Below are positions 5,249 to 9,991 of a stretch of 9,991 nucleotides of DNA, piece after piece (the stretch's first letter is position 1; each line of letters starts with the position of its first letter). The translations under genes were made by a program, and so were the position numbers. Below the pieces are notes generated by a model. It saw only the letters and a list, made by a program, of their open reading frames with translations, did no database searches and was not told the DNA's origin. The stretch lies in NCBI GenBank assembly GCA_002294665.1, contig DBFQ01000068.1, positions 1 through 9,991 on the forward strand. Direction: 5' to 3'. This DNA comes from Candidatus Aminicenantes bacterium UBA876. Lineage in GTDB: Bacteria > Acidobacteriota > Aminicenantia > UBA2199.

Positions 5249-7768
5249 ATGAAAATGAGGACAGCAGTACTTTTAATCCTGGTTCCGGCGTTTGTTTGCG
5301 CGGGAATTGATGCAGGGACGCGGGCTGCAGCCGGGCGCACGATTTCCAGCCATGCCGGCGCATGTCCTGCGAACGCAGGGGCTTTTCCCGGGCTCCGGGA
5401 AAGCGGAACCGACGCACATGGCCCGCTTGCATTTGTTGCCGCTCCAGACGAGCAGCTGGAACAGGACAAAGCCGAGGCGATCCGCCGGCTTGACGCAATC
5501 ATCGACGCGATCAGGAGTTACGCCAACAGACGGCACACCTTGAGCGAGGAACAGGACCGCGCGGGGGCGGCGGAACTGGAGCGGGAGTTGAAAGCCATAG
5601 AAGATTTTACCCGGGAAAAGAATATTGACGGATACAGCGAAATCAAAAACAAGTACGGGGAGGCGGTTCTCCTCAATGACCAGTTCAACCTCAGCGAAAC
5701 GTTGCAGGATATCGGGGACCTGAAAAAGGAGATCGAAGCGTTCAATGCCGTACGCGGCGGCTACAGTTTCGCACAGGAAGAAGAGGGCGTAAGGCGTTTT
5801 GATGATGCCATGGACAGGGTCGAGCGGTTCGCCAAAGATGTCTGCAACAAGTACGACGCGGAGGAGCGGGTCGCCGCTGAATTGCGCAAGGCCCGGGATC
5901 TGCTCCACAACTACGTGTCACCCGCCAAAGCCGACACGCTGCGCGCGCTGGATGAGATCGACCGGCGCATTCTCGCCTTCAACCAGGTCAAGCATACTTA
6001 TGCGGAAAGTCGCCGCAACGCTTCCATCCAGGCTTTCGAGAACGAGATAAAAGAGAAAGATGCTTTCGCGAAGAGCCGGCGCTTTGACGGCGATCAGGAC
6101 TTCAAAAACAAGGTAAAGCTCGTAAAAGAGCACCTGAACGATGACCGTACGCCGATGAGCGCGGATGTGGACGCGCTCAAGGCAAAGTACAACGCCATGT
6201 CCAAGCCGCTCTCCGTGGCCGACATCAATATCATGCAGAACGAGATCGGGACTTTCCAGTCGACCTACGGCAACGCACTGAACCAGGGCGCCAACCGGGG
6301 CATACAAAATGAATTCAACTCCCTCATCGACAAAGTGCGCCAGGCGATGGTCGAGCAGCTCGGCATCGAGCAAAGTTACCGCCAGATCAAGAATGCATTC
6401 ACCGCTTACGAAAACAGCTACAAGTCCCGCAGCGCGGATGCCTGCCGGAAAGCCCTCGACGAGATCCAGACCATGATCGATAATTTCAAAACCGTGTTCC
6501 GCAATACGTCTACCCAGAACTTCGTCAGCTGGTTCACCGGGGACTGGATCAACGGCGACGACTACACGGCCTACAAGTCCGATATCAATCTGATTGAAAA
6601 CAAGCTGAAAGATTACCGCAAGGAACTCGACACGGGAAAGCCGGCCGGGCCGGCCCTGCAAAACATCCCCACCGCCGCCGAACTCGACCGGGAGCTCGAG
6701 GCGGCGAAACAACTCCTGGAAAGAGCCGCGGATCAGGTTGCCCGGGGCCGGAATGACGAAGCGGAGCGCATCGCGGAAGATGCCGCCGCCAGACTCTTCC
6801 GGTTCAAGAACGACCACATGGCCAAAATCGAGGACGATTACAAGCAGATGCAGCAAAACCCCATGCGAATCCCCCAGCTCGAACAGGACCCCTACTTTTA
6901 CGGCAAGCTCAAGGAAAAGTATGATGATTACAAGCGCATGACGGACAAGGTCGGTGCCCTGATCGCGGGTGAAACCGCCATGCTGGAGGCGATTCGCAAC
7001 ATGATGACCATGTATGAGCGTAACGTCCGGTGGCAGCAGCACCCCAACGAGCGCCGAGGCGCGCTGGGTGAAATCAAGCGGCACATCCAGGCCTTCGAGG
7101 ACGCCTTCAACAACAGCTGGGACCAGGACCTGGCGCTGGTCCTGAAGCTCAAATTCACGAAGTTGCAGGATGTGTACGACAAGTACAAGGACGAGATCAA
7201 CCAGATCAACCGGAAAATCGAAACCTATTGGAACGAGACACACCAGGGCGGCATGACTCCCCGGGAGGCCTTCAACCTCTTGAAGGGCGAGTTCGCCCGC
7301 TACGAGTCCCAGGTGAGGAACAAGAAGTCGAAGCAGGAGATGCTTGCCGCTCTCGACAACCTGCATACGTTAACCGAGAACTTCAAAAAGATTTATGAAA
7401 ACGTGCTCTGCCTGCCGGAATACAGCCAGATGGCGCGGGAACTCGAGCGCATGAAACAGATGATCGAGGATTACCGCAGAGAGGCCCGGTCATCGGACCA
7501 AAGGCCGGTGCTGTATAACTACACGCCCCAGCAGCAGGCGATGCTGGACAAGCTGGCAAGCGACATCAACCAGGTGTATCGGGATATCGACTGGTACAAA
7601 AGCCGCAAAGACTCCATTACCAAGCAGGAAAAGGATATGTTCAAGAACCAGATGGAAAGGACCTTCGACGACCTGGAGAACCGCGTGAAGAACGGCCCTT
7701 TCAAGGACAACAAAGAGCTGAAAGACAGCCTCAAGGCCGCCAAGGACTACTGGAACAGAATAAAATAA
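5249..7768 (+). CDS. Exported 839-residue protein of divergent helical (coiled-coil-like) repeats, unknown function
   Basis: I start the gene at the ATG preceded by GGGAGG with five-base spacing; this gives a Sec signal peptide MKMRTAVLLILVPAFVCA, likely cut after Ala18. The frame is open back to 5024, but that extension spans the promoter and two hairpins. After a low-complexity linker to about residue 65, the protein is highly charged, rich in Lys, Glu, Asp, Arg, Tyr and Phe, and almost wholly helical in character. I see about eight degenerate repeats of some 60-80 residues, beginning near residues 81, 151, 234, 326, 380, 577, 674 and 767. The pattern is roughly [FY]xxx[RKT]xx[YV], a charged stretch, then FxxxIxxxxxF and a terminal helix ending in Tyr; compare FNAVRGGY (164-171... 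region), FNQVKHTY and FARYESQV. No enzyme motif, membrane anchor or lipobox is visible. Periplasmic or secreted scaffold, adhesin or filament roles are possible guesses only. Confidence 0.85.
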   Translation: MKMRTAVLLILVPAFVCAGIDAGTRAAAGRTISSHAGACPANAGAFPGLRESGTDAHGPLAFVAAPDEQLEQDKAEAIRRLDAIIDAIRSYANRRHTLSEEQDRAGAAELERELKAIEDFTREKNIDGYSEIKNKYGEAVLLNDQFNLSETLQDIGDLKKEIEAFNAVRGGYSFAQEEEGVRRFDDAMDRVERFAKDVCNKYDAEERVAAELRKARDLLHNYVSPAKADTLRALDEIDRRILAFNQVKHTYAESRRNASIQAFENEIKEKDAFAKSRRFDGDQDFKNKVKLVKEHLNDDRTPMSADVDALKAKYNAMSKPLSVADINIMQNEIGTFQSTYGNALNQGANRGIQNEFNSLIDKVRQAMVEQLGIEQSYRQIKNAFTAYENSYKSRSADACRKALDEIQTMIDNFKTVFRNTSTQNFVSWFTGDWINGDDYTAYKSDINLIENKLKDYRKELDTGKPAGPALQNIPTAAELDRELEAAKQLLERAADQVARGRNDEAERIAEDAAARLFRFKNDHMAKIEDDYKQMQQNPMRIPQLEQDPYFYGKLKEKYDDYKRMTDKVGALIAGETAMLEAIRNMMTMYERNVRWQQHPNERRGALGEIKRHIQAFEDAFNNSWDQDLALVLKLKFTKLQDVYDKYKDEINQINRKIETYWNETHQGGMTPREAFNLLKGEFARYESQVRNKKSKQEMLAALDNLHTLTENFKKIYENVLCLPEYSQMARELERMKQMIEDYRREARSSDQRPVLYNYTPQQQAMLDKLASDINQVYRDIDWYKSRKDSITKQEKDMFKNQMERTFDDLENRVKNGPFKDNKELKDSLKAAKDYWNRIK

Positions 7769-7787
7769 GCGGCGGGATGCGGGAGGT

Positions 7788-7807
7788 CATCACGGAGCAC
7801 GGTGATG
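7788..7807. other. CATCAC/GTGATG hairpin between convergent genes
   Basis: CATCAC (7788-7793) pairs with GTGATG (7802-7807) around an eight-base loop, 20 bases after the helical-repeat stop codon. The right arm contains CGGTGATG (7800-7807) preceded by GGAGCA, resembling the last unit of the dispersed repeat, so it may be a fragment of that element. It has no T-run and is only a possible 3'-end structure for the + strand transcript. Confidence 0.3.
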
Positions 7808-7830
7808 GCGGTCCCACTTATTCTGGCTGA

Positions 7831-7859
7831 AAAGAAAAGGGAAGTTGCCGCTGACTTCC
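7831..7859 (-). terminator. Intrinsic terminator of the FN3-domain gene
   Basis: Read on the - strand, the bases right after the TGA form GGAAGT and ACTTCC (arms 7859-7854 and 7845-7840) around an eight-base loop, followed by CTTTTCTTTT. Stem, loop and T-tract fit a rho-independent terminator. It should stop transcripts running into the convergent helical-repeat gene. Confidence 0.65.
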
Positions 7860-9509
7860 TCAGTTGCTTCCGAAAACGAAACGCCAGGCTTTGCTCCAGG
7901 GGCCCCAGCCCGCGGCATTTCCGGCGCTGACGCGCCAGTACCGGGTCTTTTCCCCGGTTTCGTTCTGAATCTGGATGTTCTTGACCGGCGTGGTGCAGGA
8001 TGGGGTTGTCGTCTCCCGGCTGAAGATACTGCGTGAAAAGGCCGGCTGATCGGAAATCTGGATGCGGTACTTCGTGGCGCCCGCAATCGGTTTCCAGGTG
8101 AATGACACCGGCAGGGCGGGAATCCTGGCTGCGTTTGCCGGTGACAGCAACGTGGGGGTCTCCGTCGGAGCGGTCAGGGTGCCGTTTGTAAAGGTTTTCC
8201 AGGCCGACCATTCTCCCCAGCCGGATTGATTGCCTGCACGCACCCGCCATTCAAACTGGGTGCCGTCGTCGGGGAATTTGCCGGTGACATCCAGTATGGT
8301 CTGATTGCCGATCTCCTGCTGGTGAAAGGGAGTGTGCGCGCCGAGCTTGCGAACGAAAATGGAATAACTGGCAGCCGATTGCGCCGCTTCCCATTGGAAA
8401 CGCACCGTCGTGTGGTTCATGGCACAAGCCTGGGTCGGAACCGGGCATATCGGCATGGGTGCCGGCGGGCAGGAAATGAAATTGTGCTCCTGGCCATAAG
8501 CCCAGATCTCCACGTGGTTGCGCGCGCAGGCGCGGTAGTAGATCACCGTAGCGGGTGGAATATCGATCTCGTGGCTGTACGTTCCGGAGCCATAGTCTCC
8601 CGTTTGGGTCCATTTGTGGCTGTACGGGGCTTGCGCGGCCGGGATATTGCCCGGATCACCGTGGCTGACCGTGTCCCATACAAAACCGCGCCGCTTGATC
8701 AGGGGCCCCTGATTCCAGGTCAATTGGCCGCTGATTGTGGCCGTAGTCGCCTGGATGTTTGTCGGTGGGAAAATGGTGCCTACGGAAGGCGGCGGATAAG
8801 GGCCGTTGAAGAATTTCCAGGGCGTGGTTTCCTGCGCGTTGGGACTGGCGTTCTGGGCGGTGACGATCCAGGTGTATTCCTGGCCGTCGTTCAAAAAACC
8901 GGTAACCGTTTTGGAAAGGGCGTTTCCGACATCCTGTTTATAAAACGGGACCGTGTCACCCTTTCTGATACGCAGGGAATAATGGGTGGCGCCCGGGGAA
9001 GCGTTCCACTGGAACGTGACCGAGTTCCCCTGCACATAATCTCCATTGATGGGGGAAACGCGCACGGCAGGCGCGGGCGGGGTAAGAAAGGACAATTCCC
9101 CTCCGTATCCCCATTCATTGTCGCCGTTTTTCGCGCAGGCGCGATAATAGATCGTGGTCCCGGCGGCAAACGTGCCCGCGGGTGCGGAGTAACTGAGGTT
9201 GATAATGGAGTTCGGCGGACTCGTCGACCATTTCCCGGAATACCCGCTCTGCCCCGGGGCGATGTTGCCGGGCTTATCGCGGCTGATTGTATCCCAGACA
9301 AAGCCGTACTCGATTATGCCCGGGCCCGCGGGATCGCTGTTGATCTGGTTTACATGTCCTTTCAACAGCGCGGAAGTCGCTTGCACATTCAGCGCGGAAT
9401 CGGTTATCACGACCGGTTGTGTCGCCATAACAGGAAAAGCGGTTGCAAGAAAAATGCCGATTACCAATAACAAAGCAGGCGCAGTGTTCACTTTTTTTGT
9501 TTCCCTCAT
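7860..9509 (-). CDS. Exported protein of five fibronectin type III/Ig-like domains (A-B-A-B-B)
   Basis: The start is the ATG at 9509, preceded by AAGGGGGA with normal spacing; the frame is open to 9614 but that extension has no ribosome binding site. The 549-residue product has a Sec signal peptide with probable cleavage after VMA (27-29). Five beta-sandwich domains follow. Type A (about 32-145 and 242-350) shares GFVWDT[IV]S, PGNI and IYYRACA[KR]N. Type B (about 148-238, 353-446 and 449-549) shares V-x-F-x-W near its start, Y-S/R-x-x-x-R-K, [YFR]xW-x-V-x-A-x-N and a W-K/R-x-F end, as in FN3 domains of surface proteins. There is no enzymatic domain, LPXTG, lipobox or transmembrane anchor, and the chain ends just after the last domain, so it is probably periplasmic or secreted. 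Cys125, Cys328, Cys347, Cys355, Cys362 and Cys505 could form disulfides. Ligand binding or surface attachment is inferred. Confidence 0.88.
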   Translation of the reverse strand: MRETKKVNTAPALLLVIGIFLATAFPVMATQPVVITDSALNVQATSALLKGHVNQINSDPAGPGIIEYGFVWDTISRDKPGNIAPGQSGYSGKWSTSPPNSIINLSYSAPAGTFAAGTTIYYRACAKNGDNEWGYGGELSFLTPPAPAVRVSPINGDYVQGNSVTFQWNASPGATHYSLRIRKGDTVPFYKQDVGNALSKTVTGFLNDGQEYTWIVTAQNASPNAQETTPWKFFNGPYPPPSVGTIFPPTNIQATTATISGQLTWNQGPLIKRRGFVWDTVSHGDPGNIPAAQAPYSHKWTQTGDYGSGTYSHEIDIPPATVIYYRACARNHVEIWAYGQEHNFISCPPAPMPICPVPTQACAMNHTTVRFQWEAAQSAASYSIFVRKLGAHTPFHQQEIGNQTILDVTGKFPDDGTQFEWRVRAGNQSGWGEWSAWKTFTNGTLTAPTETPTLLSPANAARIPALPVSFTWKPIAGATKYRIQISDQPAFSRSIFSRETTTPSCTTPVKNIQIQNETGEKTRYWRVSAGNAAGWGPWSKAWRFVFGSN

Positions 9510-9576
9510 TTGAATCCCCCTTGTGAAATTTTGGCGTGCCGATCTTTTGCACAAGCCCGGCCCTATCCAAAACTTA

Positions 9577-9606
9577 TATATAGGAGTATCCGCGAAAATA
9601 TCGCAA
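9577..9606 (-). promoter_or_regulatory. Candidate promoter of the FN3-domain gene
   Basis: On the - strand TTGCGA (9606-9601) is followed after 18 bases by TATATA (9582-9577), each a 4-of-6 match. The AT-rich -10 area stands out from its surroundings. The leader to the ATG at 9509 would be about 60 nt. Confidence 0.4.
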
Positions 9607-9752
9607 AGGGCCAAAAAACTTCAACAGGAAAAGAATAGGCGCAAGGGGAACCAGGGTGTCAGGTATCCGGTGACAGGAGGCAGGCCCTGCGGGCTATGAA
9701 TAAAGAATAAGGTAGAACAGGCGAGGGGCAAGGGGCGATTGGCGAGGGGATG

Positions 9753-9772
9753 GGGCGGTTCGTGAACCGCCC
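9753..9772. repeat. GGGCGGTTC inverted repeat
   Basis: GGGCGGTTC (9753-9761) and GAACCGCCC (9764-9772) are perfect nine-base arms around GT. The GCGGTT/AACCGC core also forms the hairpin at 5104-5119. No T-run follows, so this looks like a dispersed palindromic repeat rather than a terminator. Confidence 0.6.
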
Positions 9773-9789
9773 GGTAGAACGTAGAAGGT

Positions 9790-9887
9790 AGAAAGTAGAA
9801 AAAAAACAGCCCGGTGATGAAAAAACCAAAACCGATAATGAATAAGGAATAAAGAAGAGAAAGTAGAAAAAAAACAGCCCGGTGATG
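9790..9887 (+). repeat. 30-base exact direct repeat, spacing 68
   Basis: Positions 9790-9819 and 9858-9887 are identical over 30 bases, covering AGAAAGTAG, a run of eight A and CAGCCCGGTGATG. Each copy ends in a CGGTGATG head, so the first is a broken or duplicated beginning of the array that continues from the second. Confidence 0.75.
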
Positions 9888-9987
9888 GGAAAACTTGAAG
9901 CCCGGTGATGAAGATACCCGCCGAACGGTGATGGGGGAACTTATCGGAGCGGTGATGATTGGCTCAATCTCCTGCCTTCCTGTCACC
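9880..9987 (+). repeat. Dispersed CGGTGATG-array repeat, copy B
   Basis: Unit heads start at 9880, 9903, 9926 and 9950, giving the same 23, 23 and 24-base periods as copy A at 941-1042. The 23-base second unit is identical in the two copies. The shared segment runs on through ATTGGC and ends in the GGTGAC-type motif seen in reverse complement at 9971-9987. Confidence 0.75.
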
Positions 9988-9991
9988 TGTC

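Larger units (their letters stand above)
9669..9987. repeat. Repeat-rich non-coding block bounded by an inverted motif
   Basis: The space upstream of the FN3 gene holds no supported gene. GGTGACAGGAGGCAGG (9669-9684) is the inverted counterpart, with one extra base, of the motif at 9971-9987. Between them lie AT-rich and purine-rich simple strings (GAATAA, GTAGAA and GAGGGGCAAGGGG types), a strong palindrome and the second CGGTGATG block. The bounding motif could mark the edges of a small non-autonomous element, but the window stops four bases past the right copy, and no target duplication can be tested. Confidence 0.4.

Noticed and set aside
5918..7366. Long open frame (482 codons) on the - strand
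   Set aside because: It is the antisense shadow of the helical-repeat gene, with no ribosome binding site and a Leu/Val/His-skewed composition typical of reverse-complemented coding DNA.
8226..9470. Open frame of 414 codons on the + strand
   Set aside because: It lies antisense to the FN3 gene, whose signal peptide, repeated domains, ribosome binding site and terminator show which strand is coding.
9621..9986. Open frame of 121 codons on the - strand
   Set aside because: It only translates the simple repeats and the CGGTGATG array, giving Phe/Leu/Ser-rich low-complexity sequence, and has no ribosome binding site.

Overview
The window reads as part of a chromosome from a Gram-negative bacterium with an outer membrane. 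It carries a predicted outer-membrane-type lipoprotein, two large proteins with Sec signal peptides, and consistently strong GGAGG-type ribosome binding sites. Coding DNA is moderately GC-rich. The intergenic spaces hold short dispersed repeats (GTCGAAA strings, CGGTGATG blocks, a GGGCGGTTC hairpin) of a kind I associate with Desulfobacterota/deltaproteobacterial genomes. That placement is an inference from style; no taxonomic marker gene is present.

Layout. Positions 1-210 hold a highly structured, non-coding stretch that resembles the 5' part of a group II intron without its reverse transcriptase. Six genes follow on the + strand: a membrane protein with an N-terminal rubredoxin-like zinc/iron knuckle (331-882); a lipoprotein of unknown function (1361-2122); a Jag_N-like plus ankyrin-repeat protein (2397-3455); a CmoB/DUF1698-like SAM-dependent methyltransferase (3592-4548); a VOC (glyoxalase-fold) protein (4613-5002); and an 839-residue exported protein built from divergent helical repeats (5249-7768). 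A convergent - strand gene (9509-7860) encodes an exported protein of five fibronectin type III/Ig-like domains in an A-B-A-B-B order and ends in a clear intrinsic terminator. The last 480 bases are non-coding and repeat-rich.

Regulation. Good sigma-70-like promoters can be read in front of the rubredoxin-like gene, the lipoprotein and the helical-repeat gene, each with a leader of roughly 50-70 nt. A plausible but weaker one precedes the FN3 gene. The ankyrin gene has only a weak candidate. The methyltransferase and VOC genes are close together and probably share a transcript. The window therefore looks like several small independent units rather than one operon or pathway.

Most unusual points: the helical-repeat exported protein, the Jag_N-ankyrin combination, and an interspersed repeat of four CGGTGATG-headed units present at 941-1042 and again at 9880-9987. 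I do not see a defence system, CRISPR array, tRNA, rRNA or complete mobile element.
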